Shown piece after piece: positions 1 through 6,545 of a stretch of DNA of 33,330 bases. This DNA is from Chloroflexota bacterium (GTDB lineage: Bacteria; Chloroflexota; Anaerolineae; JAAYEA01): contig JAIOAV010000039.1 in the NCBI GenBank assembly GCA_019873665.1, forward strand, positions 1-33,330, in the 5' to 3' direction. The notes below the pieces were generated by a model that saw nothing but the letters and a program-made list of their open reading frames with translations, made no database searches and was not told the DNA's origin. Position numbers and translations under genes: made by a program. Each line of letters opens with the position of its first letter. Position 1 is the first letter of the stretch.

Positions 1-2
1 TC

Positions 3-419
3 TATTCGCCGCGCGCCTTTCGTGCCCTGATGCTGCCACGCCTGACCAAGCTGGCAAAGCGCTGCCGTGAGCTGGGACTGCACTATGTTTGGCGCAGCGA
101 CGGCAAGCTGTGGAGCGTCAGCGACATGATCTTTTGCGAGGCGGGCATCCCCGGCTATGGCGAGGTGGACTATGAAGCGACGATGGTTACCGGCGCGTTG
201 CGGCAGCGCTATCCCGATCTCGTCATCTGGGCCAACGCCAGCGGCGACCTGATGCGGCGCGGCACAGCGCAACAGGTGTACGATCACTGCCGCGAGTTGC
301 TGGAGGGAAGTGCCGGCCGGCGCTATTTCCACGGCTGTAGCAACACCGTTCTTCCCGGCACGCCTCCGGAGAACGTGTGGGCAATGATGCAGGCGCGCGA
401 TGACTATGTAGTACCATAG
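3..419 (+). CDS. UROD-family (uroporphyrinogen decarboxylase-like) methyltransferase homologue, 3' end only
   Basis: The open frame runs in from the left edge with no stop before the TAG at 417-419, so only the C-terminal 138 codons are present. The visible part opens with Y-S-P-R-x-F, the usual lead into the later strands of the UROD TIM barrel, followed by LPRLTKLAKRCRELGLHYV and a late H-G-C-S-N segment near the C-terminus. In corrinoid methyltransferases of this superfamily (MtaA/MtbA type) a His-x-Cys-Gly segment carries zinc. At the matching place this protein reads R-S-D-G, so a thiol-methylating role is not assured. True UROD (HemE) is unlikely because the context has no haem genes. 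Role inferred: methyl transfer or a related reaction in the adjacent corrinoid gene set. Family call is good; substrate unknown. Confidence 0.8.
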   Translation, partial: YSPRAFRALMLPRLTKLAKRCRELGLHYVWRSDGKLWSVSDMIFCEAGIPGYGEVDYEATMVTGALRQRYPDLVIWANASGDLMRRGTAQQVYDHCRELLEGSAGRRYFHGCSNTVLPGTPPENVWAMMQARDDYVVP

Positions 420-434
420 ATGCCCGGACTTCTA

Positions 435-724
435 ATGGAGGAGATGAAAAGAAGTTGAACAACCCATCCTGTCATGGCGAGCGATGGAAGGGGGCGAAGA
501 AGCCCCCGTCAGCGTACGAGGATTGCTTCGGTTGCTCTGCTCTCTCGCAACGATATGCGGCCCTGTCATTGCAAGCCGCACCGCGGCCCCTGTCATTGCG
601 AGCGACCGAAGGGAGCGAAGCAATCCTTGCTAGCGTAGAGGGGATTGCTTCGGGCTTTGCCCTCGCAATGACACGAATGGCCCAGGTTATGCACAACCAT
701 CCGATTTCCAGTTGACTTCTCCAT
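435..724. repeat. MITE-like palindromic repeat element, copy A (about 290 bp)
   Basis: This gene-free stretch is largely one dispersed repeat. The core at 592-672 is an imperfect palindrome: GTCATTGCGAGCGACCGAAG leads into GCGAAGCAATCC, and the right half returns GGATTGCTTCGG and CCTCGCAATGAC. A decayed core starts at 471 (GTCATGGCGAGCG) and a truncated one at 565. Outer ends are ATGGAG at 435-440 and CTCCAT at 719-724, an inverted pair. The flank after the core (ACACGAATGG, then GCACAACCATCC, then GTTGACTTCT) is shared with copies B and C, so the element is larger than its core. It carries no gene and lies between the UROD 3' end and the Gfo/Idh start. No clear target-site duplication is visible. 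Confidence 0.8.
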
Positions 725-754
725 GAGGTCCCATCACACGGAGGAGATGCCAAA

Positions 755-1804
755 ATGAGACAACTACGCACAGCGGTGATCGGCCTTGGGCGCGTCGGCT
801 GGCAATTCCACGTGCCACAGGTGATCAAGCATGAGGGGTTTTCGCTGGTCGCCGTCGTAGATCCATTGGACGAGCGCCTGGCGGAGGCACAGGCTACCTT
901 TGGCCCAGGCCTGCAGGAGCCGCTGCGCACCTATCGCGATCACTTGACGATGCTGGGCGAGACCAGGCCCGACCTCGTCGTCATCTGCTCCCCCACTCGT
1001 TTCCATGCAGAGCAGGCGTTAGCCGCTTTTGCGCATGGCTGCGATGTCTTTTGCGACAAGCCGATGGCGCCGACCCTGGCGGAAGCGGACACGATGATCG
1101 TCGCCGCACGCGATGCCGGGCGCAAGCTGATGGTCTATCAGCCGCACCGCGCCATGGTGGAAGTAGTTGCCCTACAGGACATCCTGCGACGGGGTATCCT
1201 GGGCCCGGTATACATGATGAAGCGCGCCCGTTCCGCCTTTACGCGGCGCAACGACTGGCAGGCGTTGCGCAAGTATGGCGGCGGCATGTTGAACAACTAT
1301 GGCGCGCACTTTATAGACCAGCTCCTCTATCTGGCCGGCTCCCGCGCCAAGCGTGTTTCCTGTGCGCTGCGCACCATCGCTAGCCTGGGAGACGCGGATG
1401 ACGTGGTCAAGGCGGTGATCGAGACCGAAAACGACATCATCCTCGATCTGGACATCAACATGGCGGCGGCGGTGCCGCTGACGCCGTGGGTGATCCTGGG
1501 CCGCTGCGGCAGCGCCACGCTGGACGAAGGCGCAAATGCCTGGCGCGTGCGTTACTTTTGCCCGACAGATCTGGCCGATATCTCGCTGGACGAGAGCCTC
1601 GCCGCGCCCGGACGCAAGTACACCAGCGGTGAGACGATCCCCTGGCGCGAGGAGAGCTTCCCGCTTGCCAACTATGCGCCGGTGGATTTCTACGCCAAAG
1701 TGTATGAGTATTACGCGCTGGATCGAGCGCCATACGTGCCCATCGCCGAGTCGCGCGAGGTGATGCGCGTGCTGGATGCGTGCCGGCAAGATGCAGAAGG
1801 GTGA
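755..1804 (+). CDS. Gfo/Idh/MocA family NAD(P)-dependent oxidoreductase
   Basis: 349 residues, normal family length. An N-terminal Rossmann fold shows GLGRVG at residues 10-15 and an acidic strand end at VVDP (34-37). C-D-K-P at 100-103 matches the family E-K-P motif, whose lysine (K102 here) contacts cofactor and substrate. The second domain has GGGMLNNYGAHFID at 175-188, with H185 in the place of the usual catalytic-site histidine. The start is fixed by GGAGGAG at 740-746, 8 nt before ATG. Members oxidise or reduce hydroxyls of sugars, inositols and related polyols. The gene follows the UROD gene and repeat copy A, and converges on the opine-dehydrogenase-like gene with only 13 nt between stops. 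Exact substrate cannot be told from sequence. Confidence 0.88.
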   Translation: MRQLRTAVIGLGRVGWQFHVPQVIKHEGFSLVAVVDPLDERLAEAQATFGPGLQEPLRTYRDHLTMLGETRPDLVVICSPTRFHAEQALAAFAHGCDVFCDKPMAPTLAEADTMIVAARDAGRKLMVYQPHRAMVEVVALQDILRRGILGPVYMMKRARSAFTRRNDWQALRKYGGGMLNNYGAHFIDQLLYLAGSRAKRVSCALRTIASLGDADDVVKAVIETENDIILDLDINMAAAVPLTPWVILGRCGSATLDEGANAWRVRYFCPTDLADISLDESLAAPGRKYTSGETIPWREESFPLANYAPVDFYAKVYEYYALDRAPYVPIAESREVMRVLDACRQDAEG

Positions 1805-1817
1805 ACGGCAGGCTGGC

Positions 1818-2921
1818 TCACGCCTCGCCGCCCAGGACGAGCTGGTTCAGCTCATCCACGCTGAGCTGCTCGATCCCCAGCTTGTCCAGGGTCCGCCCTC
1901 GTCGCCAATAGTCGGTCTGATGCACCACGCACGCCAGGCGGATGATGCTGTCAATGCCGCTTACTGCCACCCCGTAGCGCCGGCCCAGGGCGGCGATGGG
2001 CACGAGGCTCATCGGCACATCCTCGGTGATGTAGCGGTGCCACAGCGTCGGTGGCGCGGTGATGCCATAGTAGCCCGGCTGGTTGTGAATTGCCTCGTAC
2101 AACGTCGTGCCGGTGGCGTTGTATGCCATCTTTAGCCACTCCATCGCCGTCCGCGCGCGAATGCCCACCGCGGCAGCCACGGTGACCCGCTCGCGGTCCA
2201 GCACCTCAAGCACGCGCGCCACCGAAGGAGTTACACCGTCAATGTAAAACTGGAACTCGCCCGATGTGGACTCGATGCGGCCGGCATTGAGCAGCGCCAG
2301 CGCGGGATGAAAGATCGCACCCATGTTGTTCAGGCCGGTATGCAGCACGCTGGTCCCGTCGATGAACTGGGGATAGGCACTCGCCAGCGCGGCCAGGACG
2401 CTGGCGGTACGCGTTGCGGGCAGCGCCGCCAGCGGCACCGCCTCCTTGATGCGAAAGATGCGCACCTGCGCCGGGCCATCCGAGCGGCTGGCATACAGCA
2501 ACGTCTCCGTCTCGGCGATGGTAACATCCGCCTGACAATCACTTTCGCGCAACACGCGCCGAAACTCGAGCGCGCCACCTGTTCGGCCGGGGTTCAGCAC
2601 GACGATTTGGCCGTCGCGCAGGTGCGGCGCAGCAGCCGCCGCGATATCCGCGTGCGCAGTGGAGGGCACCACGACCATCAACACGTCAGCTCCCTGCACC
2701 GCCTCCTTCATATCGCTCGTTACCTGCGCCAGCCGACCAAATCCCCGCGGGCCCTCGTCCTGGCTTTCCACCTCGATGCCGCCACGCAGAGCAATGACCA
2801 AAATATTGTCAAGAGTGCGGTTCCAGAGAGTAACGGGGAAGCCTTGCAGCGCCAGATGCGCCGCCATCGCCTTGCCGCCATGCCCGGCACCCAGCACCGT
2901 AAAGCGTGTCTCCTTGCCCAT
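1818..2921 (-). CDS. NAD/NADP octopine/nopaline dehydrogenase-family protein
   Basis: 367 residues. The N-terminal Rossmann domain begins VLGAGHGG (residues 9-16) and continues with MVVVPSTAH near 82-90 and LNPGRTGG near 109-116, as in opine dehydrogenases. The helical C-terminal domain carries LHTGLNNMGAIFHPA at 193-207, where family members place the catalytic histidine (H205 is the candidate). Opine dehydrogenases join or split an amino acid and a keto acid with NAD(P)H; bacterial relatives also act on other 2-hydroxy or amino acids. The start has GAGGAG 9 nt upstream. It lies 30 nt after the B12-binding protein gene on the same strand, so the two are very likely one transcript. The link to a cobalamin protein is unusual for this family. 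Confidence 0.8.
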   Translation of the reverse strand: MGKETRFTVLGAGHGGKAMAAHLALQGFPVTLWNRTLDNILVIALRGGIEVESQDEGPRGFGRLAQVTSDMKEAVQGADVLMVVVPSTAHADIAAAAAPHLRDGQIVVLNPGRTGGALEFRRVLRESDCQADVTIAETETLLYASRSDGPAQVRIFRIKEAVPLAALPATRTASVLAALASAYPQFIDGTSVLHTGLNNMGAIFHPALALLNAGRIESTSGEFQFYIDGVTPSVARVLEVLDRERVTVAAAVGIRARTAMEWLKMAYNATGTTLYEAIHNQPGYYGITAPPTLWHRYITEDVPMSLVPIAALGRRYGVAVSGIDSIIRLACVVHQTDYWRRGRTLDKLGIEQLSVDELNQLVLGGEA

Positions 2922-2951
2922 CGTGTTCAGCTCCTCTCTGCAAGCCCCAGC

Positions 2952-4595
2952 TCAGAACAGCCGATTGATGCCCAGCCCGGCGATCCGTTCCTCTTCAGAT
3001 ATGGCCCGGCCGGCCGCATTCACCGCCACACAAGCGCCGCGCGCATCAACGCGCGTGATGATCTCGCCGCGTGCGAACGGATTGTTCCGCAGGTGCGGCG
3101 CATCCAGTACCCCGCTCGTCACTGCCCGCGCCAGCGTCGCCGCATCGGTCAGAGGATCGGCGACGCCGTGGTCCGCCAGGGCGCGAATGGCAGCGAGGGT
3201 GACCTGCGCCTGCTCGACCAGCTCCTCTTTGCGCTCCTGCACCGCCGCATCCGCTGCCATGCGGGGCTGGCCGTGCAGCGCGTTCTCGATGGCGCGCCGC
3301 GCCAGCTTGCACGCCTCGATGACGTCATCGGCGGTGGCGGCGTGATGCGCCTCTGTATGACCCACCACATGCACAATGTGGGGTCGCAGCGACATCTGGA
3401 AATAGACGCTCGCCGCGAGGTGCGCCCGCGCCGCATCCAGGTCCAGCGGGTAGCTGAGCAAGCCGGTGCGCGTCTGCCGCCAGATGCGAAAGCCGGCTCT
3501 CTGCAGCGGCGCGATCAGCTCCAGCGCCGCCAGCATCTTGGCCAGATCCATCGCCTCCGCCACGCCGGGCGGGCTGTCAAACATGAGCTGCGCGATATAG
3601 TCGCGCACGCCAAAGGCGCGGGCGTTATGCGCCGATAGATACGCCGCGACGACATAGATCACATCCGGCGCATCCCGCATCCCCCAGTGGTGCGGCTCAT
3701 TCAGCTCGACCGGAATATCTCGCTCCCCATACCACGCCATCAGCTCCTGATGCGCGCGAACCGATTCCTCCAGGCCCAGCGGCCCGCGCCCGTCCATTTG
3801 GTTGAACCAGAAGATGGGCACCGCGCACCAGGCGTTGTGGATGGTCTCCACATACATCGCGGCCAATTGGATGAGGTCATCCGAGCCGGAATAGGTGCGC
3901 ATCAGAGGGTGATTCCCCCGCCGACTGGCGGCATAGAGCGCGCGGTAGTCGTCGGCGCTGCGCACCGGCACGCCCCCGGCTCCTCTAGCGCGTGGGTCCT
4001 GCCGTTCCGGATGGAAAAAGTTAGCCTGCGCGTCCTGATCAATGCCCAGCGAGATCACGTCCAGCACCTGCGCTTCTGCGATACGCGCCACCCCTTGCAC
4101 CGTGGCCTCCAGCGTGGGCAGGCCAAAGTGATGCCGCAGCAGAGGAAAGGGCGATTTCCAGCCGATCCGCTCCACGGTCGTCTGCGGGTAGTCCTCCTGC
4201 GCCAACCCACCGTGTGCCTGCCCTTTCAGATAGGCCAGCACCATATCGGTGGACTCGGTGCCGTCAAACACCCGCTCGAAAAAGCCGATGGCCCGCGCCT
4301 CCTGCGCCACCAGCGGCGTGCCGCCAAAGACAAAGCGCGTGCCCGCTTCGCGCAGATCGTCCGCTGCCTCGCAAAAGTCGCCCAACAGCCGCGCACCGTT
4401 TTCCGGTGTCAGCCGATACGATACGCCGACCAGGTCCGCCTTTTCGCGGCGCGCTGCCTTCAGCATCTCCTGCACCGACACCGCAGGCCCGAGGAAGACC
4501 GTCCGCCAGCCAGCCGCCTCCGCCAACCGCAAGAAGTTCATCACGCCCGCCACATGCGCGCATTCACCCAACGCCCCCGCGACGACCGTCTTCAT
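2952..4595 (-). CDS. Cobalamin (B12)-binding domain protein with large C-terminal region, possible B12-dependent mutase-like enzyme
   Basis: 547 residues. The first ~130 form a B12-binding Rossmann domain. The usual D-x-H-x-x-G signature reads C-A-H-V-A-G with H14 as lower axial ligand and G17; S59 follows after 41 residues and G-G at 91-92, matching the base-off/His-on spacing. The Asp that normally pairs with the histidine is Cys12 here. Residues ~150-470 look like a TIM-barrel catalytic region (ELNEPHHWGMRDAPD and AYLSAHNARAFGVRDYI are distinctive); I compare it cautiously with methylaspartate-mutase E-type barrels, but I do not recognise the exact family. AAGGAGGGG precedes the ATG. It leads the opine-dehydrogenase-like gene and is divergent from a UROD-family gene, so a corrinoid-dependent rearrangement or methyl transfer is inferred. 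Confidence 0.75.
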   Translation of the reverse strand: MKTVVAGALGECAHVAGVMNFLRLAEAAGWRTVFLGPAVSVQEMLKAARREKADLVGVSYRLTPENGARLLGDFCEAADDLREAGTRFVFGGTPLVAQEARAIGFFERVFDGTESTDMVLAYLKGQAHGGLAQEDYPQTTVERIGWKSPFPLLRHHFGLPTLEATVQGVARIAEAQVLDVISLGIDQDAQANFFHPERQDPRARGAGGVPVRSADDYRALYAASRRGNHPLMRTYSGSDDLIQLAAMYVETIHNAWCAVPIFWFNQMDGRGPLGLEESVRAHQELMAWYGERDIPVELNEPHHWGMRDAPDVIYVVAAYLSAHNARAFGVRDYIAQLMFDSPPGVAEAMDLAKMLAALELIAPLQRAGFRIWRQTRTGLLSYPLDLDAARAHLAASVYFQMSLRPHIVHVVGHTEAHHAATADDVIEACKLARRAIENALHGQPRMAADAAVQERKEELVEQAQVTLAAIRALADHGVADPLTDAATLARAVTSGVLDAPHLRNNPFARGEIITRVDARGACVAVNAAGRAISEEERIAGLGINRLF

Positions 4596-4648
4596 GGTCC
4601 CCTCCTTTCTGGCGCCAACCGCCGCATAGAAGAGAGCGGCCTCAGTTC

Positions 4649-4670
4649 GGGGACATCGGCAGACGTCCCC
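4649..4670 (-). promoter_or_regulatory. Inverted repeat at the predicted 5' end of the B12-protein transcript
   Basis: GGGGAC at 4649-4654 and GTCCCC at 4665-4670 form a perfect 6-bp inverted repeat around a 10-nt loop. It begins where transcription from the promoter at 4677-4705 should start, so it could be an RNA hairpin at the mRNA 5' end or a repressor operator. It is too small for a cobalamin riboswitch, and no B12-box was recognised. Confidence 0.4.
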
Positions 4671-4676
4671 ATTGCG

Positions 4677-4705
4677 ATTATAGCAGGACGGGGCTCATCC
4701 GTCAA
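4677..4705 (-). promoter_or_regulatory. Sigma70-type promoter for the B12-protein/opine-dehydrogenase operon
   Basis: Read on the minus strand: -35 TTGACG (4700-4705), a 17-nt spacer, and -10 TATAAT (4677-4682) with an extended TGC before it. This near-consensus match with ideal spacing lies 82 nt upstream of the ATG at 4595. It is among the strongest promoters in the window by sequence. Confidence 0.65.
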
Positions 4706-4715
4706 ACACGCCTGC

Positions 4716-4744
4716 TTGCCCGCGCCTGATAGCAGTGATATACT
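4716..4744 (+). promoter_or_regulatory. Possible promoter for the second UROD-family gene
   Basis: TTGCCC (4716-4721), a 17-nt spacer and TATACT (4739-4744) on the plus strand. The expected start point near 4751 would fall on the Shine-Dalgarno itself, so the leader would be very short. The -35 lies 11 nt from that of the divergent minus-strand promoter. Confidence 0.4.
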
Positions 4745-4762
4745 CGTCTCGAGGAGGGAATG

Positions 4763-5848
4763 ATGGCCATGACGTCTCGCGAGCGGGTCACCACCGCGCT
4801 GCAACACCACACGCCGGATCGCACGCCCGTGTTCGAGTACGTGCTCCTCTCGCCGGTGGCGGATCGGATTCTGAGCCGCCCGTATGCTGCGGACCCGGCG
4901 AACTGGGAGGCGGTCGTGGCGGCGCGCGGCTGGGCCGGCGCAGTGCGCCAGAACGCCATAGATCGCGTGGAGCTGGCAGCGCGACTCGGCCACGACATGC
5001 TCTACGTCTATCCACCACCACCAGAACCATCCAAGAGCGCCATAGCCGAGCCGGAGCCGGTGCCGGATGATCCGGTGGAGCGCCTGCGCCGCCGTAACGA
5101 ACGCGCCGCCGCCGCGCCCCCGCCCAGCGACCGCGACATGCTGATCTACGCGCTGGTGCGGGAGGAGATGCACGCGCGGGGCATGGATCTGCCCATCCTG
5201 GCGCCGGCGTATGCGCACGGCGTCTGGACCGACGTGGACCTGATGCAGACGATGCTCCTGGCGCCCGACGTGGCGCACGCGCACTTTGCGCTGGCGACGC
5301 GGCGCGCCCTCGCGCTGGTGGAGCGCTATCTGGCGCTTGGCATCGAGCAGATCGGCGTGGGCGGCGATTTCGCCGGCAACCGGCTCATCATCTCCCCGGA
5401 TCTCTACCGCCGCTTTATCGTGCCAGAGGTGCGCACTGTCAGCCGTCGCATCCATGCCGGCGGCGCGTACGCTGTGAACGCCAGCGACGGCAACCTCTGG
5501 CCGGTCATTGACGATTTCCTGCTGGCTACCGAAGTGGACGGGTATCTGGAGATTGACATGCACGCGGGGATGGACATGGCGAAGCTCAAGGCCTCGCACG
5601 GCGCCCGTATCACCCTCTACGGCAACCTGGACTGCGGCAACACGTTGAGCTTTGGCACCCCAGAGGCGGTGCGAGCGCATACGCTGGCGTGCCTAGAGGC
5701 GGGGTGGGGCAACGGCGGGCACATTCTCTGTGCCAGCAATGCCATCGCGGCCAGCGTGCCGCTGGCCAACTATCTGGCCGTCGTCAACGCCTATCGCGAC
5801 ATGTTCGGCTTGCCAGAGTTCCACCCAGACGCAGCAGCGTCGAGATAG
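4763..5848 (+). CDS. UROD-family (uroporphyrinogen decarboxylase-like) methyltransferase homologue
   Basis: About 361 residues, usual length. Three in-frame ATGs (4760, 4763, 4769) follow GAGGAGGG at 4751-4758; 4763 gives the best spacing. The TIM barrel is intact: GIEQIGVGGDFAGN near residue 195-207, ISPDLYRRFIVPE near 211-223, then GNLDCG (~288-293) and HILCASN (~321-327). The place of the zinc-binding H-x-C-G of corrinoid methyltransferases reads A-S-D-G (~241-244), so the usual His/Cys pair is missing there, although C292 and C324 remain. The gene is divergent from the B12-binding protein and its stop overlaps the Shine-Dalgarno of the SGNH hydrolase, suggesting one transcript. A role with the corrinoid protein is inferred; porphyrin decarboxylation is unlikely given the context. 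Confidence 0.82.
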   Translation: MAMTSRERVTTALQHHTPDRTPVFEYVLLSPVADRILSRPYAADPANWEAVVAARGWAGAVRQNAIDRVELAARLGHDMLYVYPPPPEPSKSAIAEPEPVPDDPVERLRRRNERAAAAPPPSDRDMLIYALVREEMHARGMDLPILAPAYAHGVWTDVDLMQTMLLAPDVAHAHFALATRRALALVERYLALGIEQIGVGGDFAGNRLIISPDLYRRFIVPEVRTVSRRIHAGGAYAVNASDGNLWPVIDDFLLATEVDGYLEIDMHAGMDMAKLKASHGARITLYGNLDCGNTLSFGTPEAVRAHTLACLEAGWGNGGHILCASNAIAASVPLANYLAVVNAYRDMFGLPEFHPDAAASR

Positions 5849-5856
5849 GAGGCATC

Positions 5857-6519
5857 ATGCCCATCCCGGATAGAACGACCTACCTCGCTGAGGTGATCGC
5901 GGCGCTCAAAGCGCAGTGGCCGGATAACCGCACCGTGAACATCGTCTGCCACGGGCATAGCGTGCCCGCAGGTTATTTTGCCACGCCGTTGGTGGACACC
6001 TTTCACGCTTACCCGCACCTGCTGCACCGCGAGCTGAAGGAGCGCTTTCCTTTTGCCGTCATCAACGTCATCGTTACCGCCATCGGCGGCGAGAACTCGA
6101 CATCGGGCGCAGCGCGCTTTGCTGATGTGCTGGCGCACCAGCCTGACATCGTGACCATTGACTATGGCCTGAACGACCGCCGCATTGGCCTGGAGCAGGC
6201 GCGACAGAACTGGATCGCCATGATCCAGGCGGCGCTGACAGCGGGCAGCCGTGTCATCTTGCTGACGCCAACACCGGATATCACACAGCGCCCGGACGCC
6301 GACCTCGCAGCACGACAGGAGCTGAGCCGGCATGCCGCGCAGATTCGCGAGCTGGCAGCCGCATATGGCGTCGGCCTGGCCGACAGCTTTGCCACGTGCC
6401 AGCGCTACCTGGCTGACGGCGGCGATCTGTCAGACCTCCTATCGTGGAGCAACCACCCGAACGCCGCCGGGCATGCGCTGGTGGCGCGCGAGCTGTTGCG
6501 ATGGTTCCCCATCGCGTGA
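5857..6519 (+). CDS. SGNH/GDSL-type hydrolase (esterase-like)
   Basis: 220 residues. The ATG at 5857 has AGGAGG at 5847-5852; the frame is open upstream into the preceding gene but that part is not expected to be translated. Block I reads G-H-S with S35 as candidate nucleophile, block II G77-G78-E-N, block III G-L-N-D with N106, and block V N-H-P-N-x-x-G-H with H200 as catalytic histidine. The Asp normally three residues before that histidine is Trp197, so the triad may be a dyad or use another acid. No signal peptide, so it acts in the cytoplasm. Family members remove acyl groups, often acetyl, from sugars. It is 8 nt after the UROD-family gene and probably co-transcribed; substrate unknown. 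Confidence 0.82.
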   Translation: MPIPDRTTYLAEVIAALKAQWPDNRTVNIVCHGHSVPAGYFATPLVDTFHAYPHLLHRELKERFPFAVINVIVTAIGGENSTSGAARFADVLAHQPDIVTIDYGLNDRRIGLEQARQNWIAMIQAALTAGSRVILLTPTPDITQRPDADLAARQELSRHAAQIRELAAAYGVGLADSFATCQRYLADGGDLSDLLSWSNHPNAAGHALVARELLRWFPIA

Positions 6520-6545
6520 GCCAGACTGCTCGTGCCGGGCAGCCG

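Noticed and set aside
435-724. Possible CRISPR array from repeated GTCATTGCGAGC units
   Set aside because: Units are irregularly spaced, palindromic, few, and repeated at distant loci; no cas genes are present.
2307-3638. Long plus-strand open frame opposite the opine-dehydrogenase-like and B12-protein genes
   Set aside because: Arg/His/Gln-rich translation without any family motif, crossing two well-supported genes on the other strand; a by-product of high GC codon use.
4596-4759. Cobalamin riboswitch upstream of the B12-protein gene
   Set aside because: Leader is under 80 nt, and no B12-box-like sequence was seen.
3687-4763. 358-codon plus-strand frame opposite the B12-binding protein
   Set aside because: Shadow frame rich in Arg, Pro and His; it overlaps the divergent promoter region and has no Shine-Dalgarno or recognisable domain.
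4592-5680. Minus-strand frame of 362 codons opposite the second UROD-family gene
   Set aside because: Low-complexity His/Arg/Val composition typical of antisense frames; the plus-strand gene has clear UROD motifs.
5689-5856. N-terminal extension of the SGNH hydrolase
   Set aside because: It overlaps the UROD-family gene in another frame, while a good AGGAGG precedes ATG 5857.
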